16,636 bases of DNA, taken from positions 1 through 16,636 of the forward strand of contig JAPSKG010000019.1 of assembly GCA_031177795.1 (NCBI GenBank), in the 5' to 3' direction. The notes beneath the pieces were generated by a model. The model had not been told where the DNA came from and ran no database searches. It saw only the letters and a list, made by a program, of their open reading frames with translations. The DNA comes from Domibacillus sp. Its GTDB lineage: Bacteria > Bacillota > Bacilli > Bacillales > Domibacillaceae. A program made the translations under genes and the position numbers. This document shows, piece after piece, positions 1-7,332 of this stretch (positions are counted from its first letter, which is position 1; the number at the start of each line of letters is the position of its first letter).

Positions 1-285
1 ATTGCGCACTTCGGGCTTGCAGGCAAAGTTGTGCTCGGGCCTATTTCGGATGTGAACACGAATTATGATGTAGCAATCATTGATATGCCATATAATTTAT
101 ATACACATGCGACAAAGGAAGAACAACAGGATATTCTTTTTCATGCCCGGCGCTTTGCTGAAAAAGTGGTTGTGGTAACAATTGATACGATTGATGAGAT
201 GATCATGAAAGCAGGATTTACTATTCAGGACCGTTGCATTGCTAAAAAAGGCCAATTTTCAAGGCAGATTTTGCTTTGCCGATAA
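1..285 (+). CDS. C-terminal fragment of a probable TRM11-type SAM-dependent methyltransferase (5' end outside window)
   Basis: The frame is open from base 1 and ends at the TAA at 283-285, giving the last 94 residues of a longer protein whose start lies to the left. The visible part reads as the end of a Rossmann-like methyltransferase: an acidic strand followed by D-M-P-Y-N-L-Y-T, which occupies the place of the (D/N)PPY motif that positions an amino group for methylation, then an amphipathic helix, a hydrophobic strand (VVVVTID) and a closing strand ending QILLCR. This pattern resembles the TRM11/UPF0020-like group common in Bacillaceae, which methylates tRNA guanosine in archaea and eukaryotes; the bacterial substrate is not established. 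The in-frame GTG at 31 is probably internal, because the sequence before it continues the fold without a ribosome binding site. A DNA methyltransferase is an alternative. The family call is from motif recall only. Confidence 0.55.
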   Translation: MAHFGLAGKVVLGPISDVNTNYDVAIIDMPYNLYTHATKEEQQDILFHARRFAEKVVVVTIDTIDEMIMKAGFTIQDRCIAKKGQFSRQILLCR

Positions 286-347
286 AAAGTTCTTTCGCAC
301 AAATTATAACTAGCGCTTTGGATAAAAAGATAGCATCAGGAGAAATT

Positions 348-361
348 GCAAATTAATTTGC
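348..361. repeat. 14-bp perfect palindrome GCAAATTAATTTGC
   Basis: A perfect AT-rich palindrome lies between the end of the methyltransferase gene and its terminator. It could be a protein-binding dyad, but it is inside the transcribed 3' region and may be chance in AT-rich DNA. Confidence 0.3.
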
Positions 362-364
362 TGT

Positions 365-400
365 AAAAAAGCTTGAGGAAAGTTTTCCTCAAGCTTTTTT
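365..400 (+). terminator. Rho-independent terminator of the methyltransferase gene
   Basis: A perfect 17-bp inverted repeat (arms 365-381 and 384-400) with a GCTTGAGGAAA core ends in a run of six T. The A-rich 5' arm gives the reverse strand a T-run as well, so it could work both ways. Confidence 0.9.
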
Positions 401-728
401 ATGTTACGAAAGAAAAAAATTGTTAACAAAGGAGTTTTGAAAAGCACCCGCTATTGATTGTATGTTTTTTCTAGATCCGGGGTTAACAATTTCATTTGAA
501 AAATGCGCCTCATATGTTTTAAATAACCATAAGTTTGAAGAGAATGAAACAGGTAATAATTAAAACGGTTGACCACTTTAGCAATCGTTCCAGCAAGAGA
601 TTTTCTCAAGAAAGATTTAATATTTTTTAACTGTTAAACTTTTTTATTGAGTTTGTAAATATCCAGGTTTTTTCTTTTTGTCATGTTATGATTTTTTATA
701 TTAAAAATTTGTTTCAGGGGGATAAAGA
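401..728. other. Non-coding leader region upstream of the nucleotidase gene
   Basis: About 330 bases of AT-rich DNA with no credible gene on either strand. It must carry the nucleotidase promoter. The TTAACA-like hexamers here (around 423, 483, 628 and 635) are not in the 11-bp tandem spacing of a PhoP box, so phosphate control is not supported by the sequence. I see no convincing structured RNA. Confidence 0.5.
684..692 (+). promoter_or_regulatory. Possible extended -10 promoter of the SLH nucleotidase gene
   Basis: TGTTATGAT matches the extended -10 form TGnTATAAT at all but one position. No good -35 lies 16-18 bases upstream. Start of transcription would be near 699, about 30 bases before the GTG. 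This is a weak call made by eye. Confidence 0.35.
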
Positions 729-3203
729 GTGAAAAAAACATTGGCTATGGGCACAGTTATTGCAGCAGGGTTGTTGGCGCCTCAAGTAACTCAAGCAGCA
801 GAAGACACGGTGAATTTGCGGATTGTAGAAACAACTGATATTCATTCAAATATTATGAACTATGATTACTATAAAGGATCTTCAACCAATGCGTACGGCT
901 TTTCAAAAGCAGCCACTTTAATTAAACAAGTGCGCAGCGAAGCAGACAACAGCTTGCTTTTTGATAATGGAGACTTGATCCAGGGCAGCCCTCTTGGCGA
1001 CTATGTGTACAACAATGGACTGATGAAAGAAGGATATATTCATCCAGTTTACAAAGCAATGAACCAACTAGGCTACGATGGGGCAACTGTCGGGAACCAT
1101 GAGTTTAATTATGGGCTTGATTACATGAATATGGCTTTGAAAGGAGCTGATTTTCCATATGTCAATGCCAACGTTTATGATGCACAGGGCAACCCTTATT
1201 TCAGCCCTTTTGAAATTTTAGAACGGGAAGTAACGGATACGGACGGTGAAAAACATCAAATTAAAGTCGGTGTTACCGGTTTTGTGCCTCAGGGAATTAT
1301 GAACTGGGATGCCAAGCATTTAACCGGAAAACTTGTTGTAGAAGACATAGTAAAATCAGCGGAAAAGGTCGTGCCGCAAATGAAAGCAGCGGGCGCTGAC
1401 GTTATAGTGATTTTATCGCATTCAGGCATTGCTGAATATGATCAAAACGGTGCCATGAAGCTTTCTGCGGAAGGCTTGGAAAACGCTTCTTATTATTTAA
1501 GTAAAATTCCGGATGTGGACGCGATTTTAACGGGACACCAACATTTAAGCTTCCCTAATGCTGTAAAACCATTTTTTCCAGATGGAAACGGAATTGACAA
1601 TACAAATGGGACAATCAATGGAGTTGCAACAGTAATGCCGGGTGCCTGGGGCAACAACATTGGCCTTGTGGACCTGAAGATAGAAAAAGTAAACGGAAAA
1701 TGGGATGTTACAGGTGCCGCAGCAAAGCTAAAGGCCCTTACAGAGGGTGACACAACAGCGGAAGTTGACCAAAACATTGTCAGTGCTGTGAAAGCAGAAC
1801 ACGAAGCAACTATTAAATACATGGATACACCGGTTGGCGAGTTAAACGGCGATTTAAATACATATTTCAGCCTTGTTCAGGATAATGCGGCGATGGAAAT
1901 TTTAAACCGGGCGCAAACATGGTACGTAAAAAACGCGCTGAAAGGAACGCAATATGAAACCCTTCCAGTGCTTTCAGCAGCAGCACCGTTTAAAGCAGGA
2001 CGCGGCGGGGCAGAAGATTACACAGCCGTGCAGTCAGGCACAATTGTATTGAAAAACATTGCAGATTTATATTTATACGACAACAATGTAGTAAATGCAG
2101 TGAAAATAAACGGGACGGCGTTAAAGGAATGGCTCGAGTGGTCGGCGGGCCAATTTAATACAATTGATCCATCCAGGCAGGAAAAACAGTTTCTTATTAA
2201 CAGCGATTTTCCAACCTACAATTTTGATGTAATTGATGGGGTTACCTACGAAATTGATGTAACATCGTTACCTAAGTACGATAAAGGACAAAATCTCATT
2301 AATGAAAGTGCAAACCGCATTAAAAACTTGAAATTCAATGGGAAAACAGTGACGGATAAAATGGAATTTGTTGTGGCGACAAATGACTATCGCGCAGCCG
2401 GCAGCAAGTTAATGAACCCGGGCGGGGTCAATACAATTTTAAAAGCGCCGGATTCAAACCGCCAGGCCATGATGGACTATGTAATGGAATTTAAAGAAAT
2501 TGATGCAACTGTTAACCGGAACTGGGCCTTTTCTCCAGCCAAAGCAACTGTTGCGTTTTTGTCTAATCCAAAAGCAGCAGAGCTGGCAAAAGAAACAAAT
2601 AATATTACGTACACGGGTACTATAGATGAAAAAGGGTTTGGAATCTTTGAGCTTGATTTAAGCAAAAAACAAACAGCCAGCAGCCCATTTGTTGACGTGC
2701 CAGCTGATCATTGGGCATATGACTTTATTGTAAAGCTAACAGAGGCCGGAATTATCAAAGGAAAAACAAGCACGGAGTTTGGTCCGGAAGAAACCATCAC
2801 ACGCGGCCAGTTTGCGAGCGCCCTTGCCCGGTCACTAAAGTTAACAGCTGAAAAAGCAGCTCCGTTTACAGATGTAAAAGGCCGGTTAAAACAAGAAATT
2901 GCCGCTGCTTATGAAGGAGGCATTGTTGTTGGTACATCGTCAAAAACATTTGCGCCGTCCAGGCCGATTACCCGTGCTGAAATGGCGGTTATGCTTATCC
3001 GCGCTTATGAAAAGCAACACGGGGAAATTTCGCTTTCCGGTTCTACACCGTTTACAGATACAAACCAGTACCGAACTTTTATAAAAAACTCCATTCAAAA
3101 AGCGCACCAGCTTGGATTGATGGAAGGAACAGAAAAGACATTTAAGCCAGGCGATATGGCCACGCGCGCTGAGGCAGCAAAAATAATTTATATGCTGAAA
3201 TAA
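729..3203 (+). CDS. Secreted 5'-nucleotidase / 2',3'-cyclic-nucleotide phosphodiesterase with three SLH cell-wall anchor repeats
   Basis: This 824-residue protein starts with GTG behind AGGGGGAT. Residues 1-24 form a signal peptide (two Lys, hydrophobic core, likely cleavage after Thr-Gln-Ala). Next comes a calcineurin-like metallophosphatase domain with all five metal-ligand blocks: D37-x-H39, GD82, GNHE 122-125, H231 in LSHSG, and GHQH 269-272. A 5'-nucleotidase C-terminal domain follows (about 365-610), then SLH repeats at about 654-696, 713-760 and 775-824. Family members strip phosphate from extracellular nucleotides and 2',3'-cyclic nucleotides for scavenging; the opening block DIHSNIMNYDYY is closer to CpdB/YfkN proteins than to UshA. 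SLH domains normally bind pyruvylated secondary wall polymer, so the enzyme should stay on the cell surface. SLH2 and SLH3 keep TRAE; SLH1 has TRGQ. It appears to be a single-gene unit. Exact substrate preference cannot be read from the sequence. Confidence 0.92.
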   Translation: MKKTLAMGTVIAAGLLAPQVTQAAEDTVNLRIVETTDIHSNIMNYDYYKGSSTNAYGFSKAATLIKQVRSEADNSLLFDNGDLIQGSPLGDYVYNNGLMKEGYIHPVYKAMNQLGYDGATVGNHEFNYGLDYMNMALKGADFPYVNANVYDAQGNPYFSPFEILEREVTDTDGEKHQIKVGVTGFVPQGIMNWDAKHLTGKLVVEDIVKSAEKVVPQMKAAGADVIVILSHSGIAEYDQNGAMKLSAEGLENASYYLSKIPDVDAILTGHQHLSFPNAVKPFFPDGNGIDNTNGTINGVATVMPGAWGNNIGLVDLKIEKVNGKWDVTGAAAKLKALTEGDTTAEVDQNIVSAVKAEHEATIKYMDTPVGELNGDLNTYFSLVQDNAAMEILNRAQTWYVKNALKGTQYETLPVLSAAAPFKAGRGGAEDYTAVQSGTIVLKNIADLYLYDNNVVNAVKINGTALKEWLEWSAGQFNTIDPSRQEKQFLINSDFPTYNFDVIDGVTYEIDVTSLPKYDKGQNLINESANRIKNLKFNGKTVTDKMEFVVATNDYRAAGSKLMNPGGVNTILKAPDSNRQAMMDYVMEFKEIDATVNRNWAFSPAKATVAFLSNPKAAELAKETNNITYTGTIDEKGFGIFELDLSKKQTASSPFVDVPADHWAYDFIVKLTEAGIIKGKTSTEFGPEETITRGQFASALARSLKLTAEKAAPFTDVKGRLKQEIAAAYEGGIVVGTSSKTFAPSRPITRAEMAVMLIRAYEKQHGEISLSGSTPFTDTNQYRTFIKNSIQKAHQLGLMEGTEKTFKPGDMATRAEAAKIIYMLK

Positions 3204-3207
3204 AAAC

Positions 3208-3227
3208 AATATGACAGTTGTCATATT
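3208..3227. promoter_or_regulatory. Dyad upstream of des, probable DesR operator site 1
   Basis: Nine-base arms, AATATGACA and TGTCATATT, flank a central GT. The dyad lies about -75 to -56 from the predicted des start, inside the stretch (about -77 to -28) that I recall DesR protecting at the B. subtilis des promoter. Because it begins five bases after the nucleotidase stop and is followed by TTTT, it may also act as a weak terminator. Assignment to DesR rests on position, symmetry and the linked desKR genes. Confidence 0.6.
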
Positions 3228-3233
3228 TTGCGC

Positions 3234-3247
3234 ATGACGCTTGCTAC
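3234..3247. promoter_or_regulatory. Degenerate second copy of the des dyad, probable DesR operator site 2
   Basis: ATGACGCTTGCTAC matches the core of site 1 (ATGACAGTTGTCAT) at 9 of 14 positions and begins 23 bases, about two helical turns, after it. It ends right at the weak -35 element. A strong distal site plus a weak proximal site fits cooperative activation by dimers of a NarL-type regulator. Confidence 0.45.
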
Positions 3248-3276
3248 TGCACAACCTGTTTTTCCTCCGCTATACT
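3248..3276 (+). promoter_or_regulatory. des promoter with weak -35 and good -10
   Basis: TATACT at 3271-3276 is a good sigma-A -10. The best -35 at 17-bp spacing is TGCACA (3248-3253), only four of six matches, as expected for a promoter that needs an activator. Transcription should start near 3283, 23 bases before the ATG. Confidence 0.6.
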
Positions 3277-3305
3277 AAGGGTACAACTGAGCGGAGGGAA
3301 CAAAA

Positions 3306-4331
3306 ATGAGCAAAGAAAACACGAAAATTTTACGAAAACAAGTAGCTCCCTATGAAAAATCAAACACAAAAAAAAGCATTTTCCAATTAATTAATACGAT
3401 CGTCCCGTTTTTGATTATCTGGTATCTGGCGTATCAGAGTTTATCTGTTTCTTACTTTTTAACTCTTGGATTTGCCGTGATTGGGGCCGGGTTCATCACA
3501 AGAATTTTTATTATTTTCCATGATTGCTGCCACCATTCTTTTTTCAAAAACCGGAAAGTAAACCGGATTGTTGGCACGATTGCAGGTGTTCTAACATTTT
3601 TTCCGTATGACCAATGGCAGCACAGCCACAATGTCCACCATGCAACAAGCTCTAATTTGGATAAACGCGGCACGGGTGACATGTGGATGATGACGGTGAA
3701 TGAATATTACGCAGCGCCGTTTAAAACTCGCATGGCATACCGTTTATATCGCAATCCATTTGTCATGTTTGTAATTGGACCGATTTGGGTGTTTTTGATT
3801 AAAAACCGTTTTAATGTAAAAGGTGCGCGAAAAAAAGAGCGCATGAACACGTATTTAACAAACTTTTTGATTCTGGCAAGCGCTCTTCTTGTAAGCTGGG
3901 CGATTGGCTGGCAGGCATTTCTCCTTGTGCATGGTCCGATGTTCTGGATCGCTGGTGCAATGGGTGTTTGGCTTTTTTACGTGCAACATACATTTGAAGA
4001 TTCTTATTTTGAAGAAGATGAAAACTGGAGCTACGTAAAAGCGGCAGTGGAAGGAAGCTCGTTTTACAAGCTGCCCAAGCCGCTGCAGTGGATCACAGGC
4101 AACATCGGATTTCACCATGTGCATCACTTAAGCCCGCGTGTGCCGAACTATCAACTAGAAGAAGCGCATACAAATTCTGAACCGCTTCAAAACGTTCCAA
4201 CTATTACGCTTTGGACGAGTATACAGTCGGTCAAGTTCCGCTTATGGGATGAGAAACAAGAAAAATTCATTACGTTTAAAGATGCGAAAAAAACGTATGG
4301 ATCGCTTGAAAAAAGAAGTGCGATCAACTAA
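3306..4331 (+). CDS. des: Acyl-lipid desaturase (membrane fatty acid desaturase)
   Basis: This 341-residue integral membrane enzyme introduces a double bond into acyl chains of membrane phospholipids (delta-5 in B. subtilis Des), using a di-iron centre and O2, to keep membranes fluid in the cold. All histidine boxes are present: HDCCHH at 72-77, HSHNVHH at 106-112 and HHVHH at 270-274, with the further HTFE at 228-231. Hydrophobic segments lie at about 30-70, 150-166, 184-206 and 208-227, placing the boxes on the cytoplasmic face. Length is close to that of B. subtilis Des. The ATG follows GGAGGG with good spacing. The gene has its own activated promoter and a strong terminator, and desKR lie directly downstream. 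The double-bond position is inferred by homology only. Confidence 0.95.
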   Translation: MSKENTKILRKQVAPYEKSNTKKSIFQLINTIVPFLIIWYLAYQSLSVSYFLTLGFAVIGAGFITRIFIIFHDCCHHSFFKNRKVNRIVGTIAGVLTFFPYDQWQHSHNVHHATSSNLDKRGTGDMWMMTVNEYYAAPFKTRMAYRLYRNPFVMFVIGPIWVFLIKNRFNVKGARKKERMNTYLTNFLILASALLVSWAIGWQAFLLVHGPMFWIAGAMGVWLFYVQHTFEDSYFEEDENWSYVKAAVEGSSFYKLPKPLQWITGNIGFHHVHHLSPRVPNYQLEEAHTNSEPLQNVPTITLWTSIQSVKFRLWDEKQEKFITFKDAKKTYGSLEKRSAIN

Positions 4332-4340
4332 CTTTGTAAA

Positions 4341-4375
4341 GCCATGTTCCCATTTAAACGGGAACATGGCTTTTT
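4341..4375 (+). terminator. Terminator between des and desK
   Basis: Perfect 11-bp stem GCCATGTTCCC / GGGAACATGGC (4341-4351, 4360-4370) with an 8-base loop, followed by TTTTT. It should limit read-through from des into desKR. Confidence 0.92.
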
Positions 4376-4376
4376 A

Positions 4377-4385
4377 TGTTAAAAT
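4377..4385 (+). promoter_or_regulatory. desK: Possible extended -10 promoter for desKR
   Basis: TGTTAAAAT, directly after the terminator T-run, fits TGnTATAAT with one mismatch. No -35 is evident because the des terminator stem occupies that place. It would allow low constant expression of desKR independent of des. Confidence 0.3.
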
Positions 4386-4401
4386 AAAAAAAAATTTAGC
4401 T

Positions 4402-4409
4402 AAAGAAGG
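4402..4409 (+). promoter_or_regulatory. desK: Ribosome binding site fixing the desK start
   Basis: AAAGAAGG ends six bases before the ATG at 4416 and abuts the in-frame TTG at 4410, so it supports ATG 4416. Starting there also puts the N-terminal residues in register with B. subtilis DesK. Confidence 0.75.
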
Positions 4410-4415
4410 TTGTGT

Positions 4416-5558
4416 ATGAAAAAAAGATTAATGATGCTGCAGCGAAGCTCCGGACTGTCTCCTTATATTTGGAGCATTTTAAGCTTTCTGCCTTTTTATT
4501 TTATTTTCCAGTCTTCTTCTACGACTGAAATTGTTGTCGGTATAGCGCTGACTGTTTTGTTTTTTATTAGTTTCCGTTTTGCTTTTTTATCCAATAACTG
4601 GCCTGTTTATTTGTGGATTTGTTTGCTAGTCGGCATTTCAGTAACGATGACAATTTTATATCAGTTTATTTATTTTTCTTTTTACATTGCATACTACAAT
4701 GGAAATATCCGCAACCGGGCGGCGTTTATTACAGCTTATGTGATTCACTTAGTTGGAACTGTTGCGTCAATCAACTACAATTTGGTGCTGGTACAGGATC
4801 CGCTTTTTATTCAGCAAATTCCCATTATCATTATTGTGTTTATTAGCGTAATTTTGCTGCCATTTACGCTCTTTAACCGCAAAAAGCAAGAAAAGCTTGA
4901 AGCCGAGCTGCAAATGGCAAACAACCGAATTTCCGAATTTGTTAAACAAGAGGAGCGCCAGCGGATAGCCCGTGACTTACACGATACGCTCGGGCAAAAA
5001 CTTTCATTAATAGGACTGAAAAGTGATTTAGCCCGCAAGTTGATTGAGAAAGATCCAGAAAAAGCAAAAAAGGAATTAATAGATGTCCAGCAAACCGCCA
5101 GGACAGCATTAAATGAAGTGAGAAACATGGTTTCTTCCATGAGAGGCATACGAATCAATGATGAAATTGTGCTTGTTCAGCAAATGTTAAAAGCAGCACA
5201 AATTGAATACACAGGCAATCAAGAATTTAACCTTCAGAAAGTGTCGCTGTTTATGGAAAATGTGCTGAGTATGTGCATGAAAGAAGCCGTAACGAATATT
5301 GTAAAGCACAGCCAGGCGTTTTCTTGCCATATCAGCATTGAGCAAACAAGTGAATCTATCCAATTGATCGTGAAAGATGATGGGATTGGCATGAACAGGC
5401 AGGATATTGGCAAAGGAAGCGGTTTGCCGGGAATGCGGGAAAGACTTGAGTTTGTGAATGGAACACTTGAAGTAAAATTGGAAAATGGAAATGGCACAAC
5501 CTTAATTATGACAGTGCCAAATGATGTCATTCAACGTGAAGAGGAGGTACGGAGATGA
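4416..5558 (+). CDS. desK: DesK, membrane thermosensor histidine kinase
   Basis: This 380-residue kinase senses membrane thickness or order and controls DesR. About five membrane segments fill residues 16-153, followed by a coiled-coil linker (about 155-180). The HisKA_3 box EERQRIARDLHD carries the phospho-acceptor H189 (H188 in B. subtilis). The ATP-binding domain has an N box (KEAVTNIVKH, about 289-298), G1 DDGIGM (321-326) and G2 GSGLPGM (334-340). In B. subtilis, Lys10 and Asn12 of QKLNGITPY form the sunken-buoy element of the sensor; here the aligned residues are Arg10 and Ser12 in QRSSGLSPY. The TGA overlaps the desR start as ATGA, so kinase and regulator are translationally coupled. 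As a family member it should act as phosphatase when warm and kinase when cold. Confidence 0.95.
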   Translation: MKKRLMMLQRSSGLSPYIWSILSFLPFYFIFQSSSTTEIVVGIALTVLFFISFRFAFLSNNWPVYLWICLLVGISVTMTILYQFIYFSFYIAYYNGNIRNRAAFITAYVIHLVGTVASINYNLVLVQDPLFIQQIPIIIIVFISVILLPFTLFNRKKQEKLEAELQMANNRISEFVKQEERQRIARDLHDTLGQKLSLIGLKSDLARKLIEKDPEKAKKELIDVQQTARTALNEVRNMVSSMRGIRINDEIVLVQQMLKAAQIEYTGNQEFNLQKVSLFMENVLSMCMKEAVTNIVKHSQAFSCHISIEQTSESIQLIVKDDGIGMNRQDIGKGSGLPGMRERLEFVNGTLEVKLENGNGTTLIMTVPNDVIQREEEVRR

Positions 5559-6154
5559 TTCGAATTGTTATTGCAGAAGACCAAAGAATGCTGCTCGGTG
5601 CACTCGGATCGCTTCTTAGCTTAGAAGAAGACATGGAAGTGGTCGGACAGGCAGCCAATGGAGAAGAAGCGATTAAGCTCGTTCAAGAACTGCAGCCGGA
5701 TGTTTGCATCATGGATATTGAAATGCCGCTAAAAACAGGATTGGAAGCAGCTGAAGAACTAAAAAAAGAAAGCTGTAAAGTCATTATCCTTACTACTTTT
5801 GCCCGAACCGGTTATTTTCAACGGGCTTTAAAAGCGAAAGTGGGCGGTTATCTGCTAAAAGACAGCCCGAGCGAAGAACTGGCAAATTCCATCCGCAGCA
5901 TTGTGGCGGGGCGCCGTGTATATGCTCCCGAGTTAATGGATGATTTTTACAGTGAAGAAAATCCGCTAACCGATCGGGAAAAAGATGTGCTCGCTCTGGT
6001 GGCAGAAGGAAAAAATACAGGGGAAATTGCATCGGAATTAAATTTAAAAAATGGGACAGTTCGCAATTATATCTCTACTATTTTTGATAAGCTTCATGTG
6101 AAAAATAGAATTGAAGCTATATCTCAATCAAAAGAAAAAGGCTGGTTCAAGTAA
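5555..6154 (+). CDS. desR: DesR, NarL-type response regulator of des
   Basis: At 199 residues it is the same length as I recall for B. subtilis DesR, with long identical stretches by recall. The receiver domain (1-120) has the acidic pair E8/D9, phospho-acceptor D54 in CIMDIEMP, the switch Thr in LTTF and the conserved Lys in LLKD. The LuxR-type helix-turn-helix fills about 135-195 (NPLTDREKDVLALVAEG, then GTVRNYIS). When phosphorylated by DesK it should dimerise and bind the dyads upstream of des. The start overlaps the desK stop (ATGA) and is preceded by GAGGAGG. No further gene follows before a terminator, so desKR is a two-gene unit. Confidence 0.96.
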   Translation: MIRIVIAEDQRMLLGALGSLLSLEEDMEVVGQAANGEEAIKLVQELQPDVCIMDIEMPLKTGLEAAEELKKESCKVIILTTFARTGYFQRALKAKVGGYLLKDSPSEELANSIRSIVAGRRVYAPELMDDFYSEENPLTDREKDVLALVAEGKNTGEIASELNLKNGTVRNYISTIFDKLHVKNRIEAISQSKEKGWFK

Positions 6155-6173
6155 AAGTAAAAATGGAACAAAG

Positions 6174-6200
6174 AAAAAACGTGTCTGCACACGTTTTTTT
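6174..6200. terminator. Two-way terminator between desR and the convergent GGDEF gene
   Basis: An 11-bp perfect stem AAAAAACGTGT / ACACGTTTTTT with CTGC loop. Both strands end in a T-run, fitting the two converging genes. Confidence 0.85.
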
Positions 6201-6247
6201 GTTTGTGTATAAAAATTAGGTCAAACAAAATAGAAAAAGCAAACCGA

Positions 6248-7075
6248 TCAGCTGACGAACACAGAAACTTGGTTTCGTCCATTATGCTTTGCTTGATACA
6301 AAGCTTTATCCACTTTTTCGATTACAAGATCTAGTGATTCATCTGTGTATTGTAAGAGGCCGATGCTGATCGTAACAGGAATTTGAGCTCCTTTTTCTTC
6401 AAACGCGTTCAGTTCAATTTTTTTTCTTATTTTTTCTGCTGTTGCCTCGGCGCTTTGGCGCAATGTGCCTGGCATAAGCAAAATAAATTCTTCCCCCCCT
6501 ATCCGCACTAAAGTATCTGTTTCCCGAATAGAATTTTGGATAAGAAATGTTAGCTTTTTAAGAACCATATCTCCAGTGGTGTGTCCATACGTATCATTGA
6601 TCAATTTAAAATGGTCAATATCAAACATTAAAACACTCAGCGGCTGTTTCTTATTTTTACAATCAGCAAACAATTTTTCCGAATACATTTCAAGATAACG
6701 GCGGTTATAGGACTGGGTCAGATTATCGATTAAAGAAAGATGCTGATGTTTGTTGAATAATTGATTCATTTCCAAAATAAAAAATGTTACAACAATTAAT
6801 ATAATCCAAGCAGCAAAAGAAGTAGTAAACAAGCGGCTAAAAAAACCAGGAGGTATATTGCCTGAAAAAGTTGCATACTCAGTTGTATACCGGATGGCAA
6901 TCATAATCAGCAAGCAAAGATGGCCAGTTGACCATTTAGGGTAAAGAAGGATAACACCAAACATGGGAAGTAAAAAAAATATCCAAAAGCCGGCGAACGG
7001 AAAAAAATAATTTAAGATAACAGCCATAGCAAGCGTAACAAAGGTAAAAAGATACATAGAGGTTTTTTCAAACAT
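6248..7075 (-). CDS. Membrane-bound diguanylate cyclase (GGDEF)
   Basis: This 275-residue protein should make cyclic di-GMP from two GTP. Residues 8-103 carry about four hydrophobic membrane segments with only short loops, a sensor of unknown signal. The GGDEF domain (about 112-275) begins DNLTQSYNRRY, has the metal-binding D152/D154 strand FDIDHFKLIND, and an intact GGEEF signature at 193-197. RETD at 184-187, exactly five residues before GGEEF, is a complete RxxD inhibitory site, so feedback inhibition by product is expected. No EAL or HD-GYP domain is present. The start is set at 7075 because AAGGAGG (minus strand, 7090-7084) sits eight bases upstream; the in-frame ATG at 7114 lacks a site. 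It converges with desR and diverges from the gene at 7333. Confidence 0.92.
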   Translation of the reverse strand: MFEKTSMYLFTFVTLAMAVILNYFFPFAGFWIFFLLPMFGVILLYPKWSTGHLCLLIMIAIRYTTEYATFSGNIPPGFFSRLFTTSFAAWIILIVVTFFILEMNQLFNKHQHLSLIDNLTQSYNRRYLEMYSEKLFADCKNKKQPLSVLMFDIDHFKLINDTYGHTTGDMVLKKLTFLIQNSIRETDTLVRIGGEEFILLMPGTLRQSAEATAEKIRKKIELNAFEEKGAQIPVTISIGLLQYTDESLDLVIEKVDKALYQAKHNGRNQVSVFVS

Positions 7076-7083
7076 CAGTAAAG

Positions 7084-7090
7084 CCTCCTT
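7084..7090 (-). promoter_or_regulatory. Ribosome binding site fixing the GGDEF start
   Basis: AAGGAGG on the minus strand, eight bases before ATG 7075-7073. It rejects the longer start at 7114. Confidence 0.85.
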
Positions 7091-7176
7091 AACTAGCAGG
7101 GAAAGTTTGCACATTGGATAGAAGGAATTAAATTACAAATTTTTAAGGATAAAGTAACAGTAACAAAGTTGAGAGA

Positions 7177-7217
7177 TTCTAGCAATAAATAGGTAACTGA
7201 TATATTTTATGCTAGAA
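7177..7217. repeat. Inverted repeat (hairpin) in the divergent intergenic region
   Basis: Perfect 8-base arms TTCTAGCA (7177-7184) and TGCTAGAA (7210-7217) extend inward, after a two-base mismatch, with AAATA/TATTT. No T-run follows on either strand, so it is not a simple terminator. It lies between the divergent GGDEF gene and the 98-residue gene and could be an operator or an RNA element. Confidence 0.45.
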
Positions 7218-7332
7218 GACAAAGCAAAAATGAACAAAAAGCAAAATTTTATAAAAAGAAATAATATAAAAGGTTTTTTCATAGGATAGGAGAGCAAATC
7301 GAAATTTCCAAAATCGTAAAGGAGGACAAGCA

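Noticed and set aside
401..728. PhoP box upstream of the nucleotidase
   Set aside because: TTAACA-like hexamers occur but not as 11-bp tandem repeats.
7076..7114. Longer GGDEF start at 7114 (minus strand)
   Set aside because: The AAGGAGG before ATG 7075 lies inside this extension, and there is no site before 7114.
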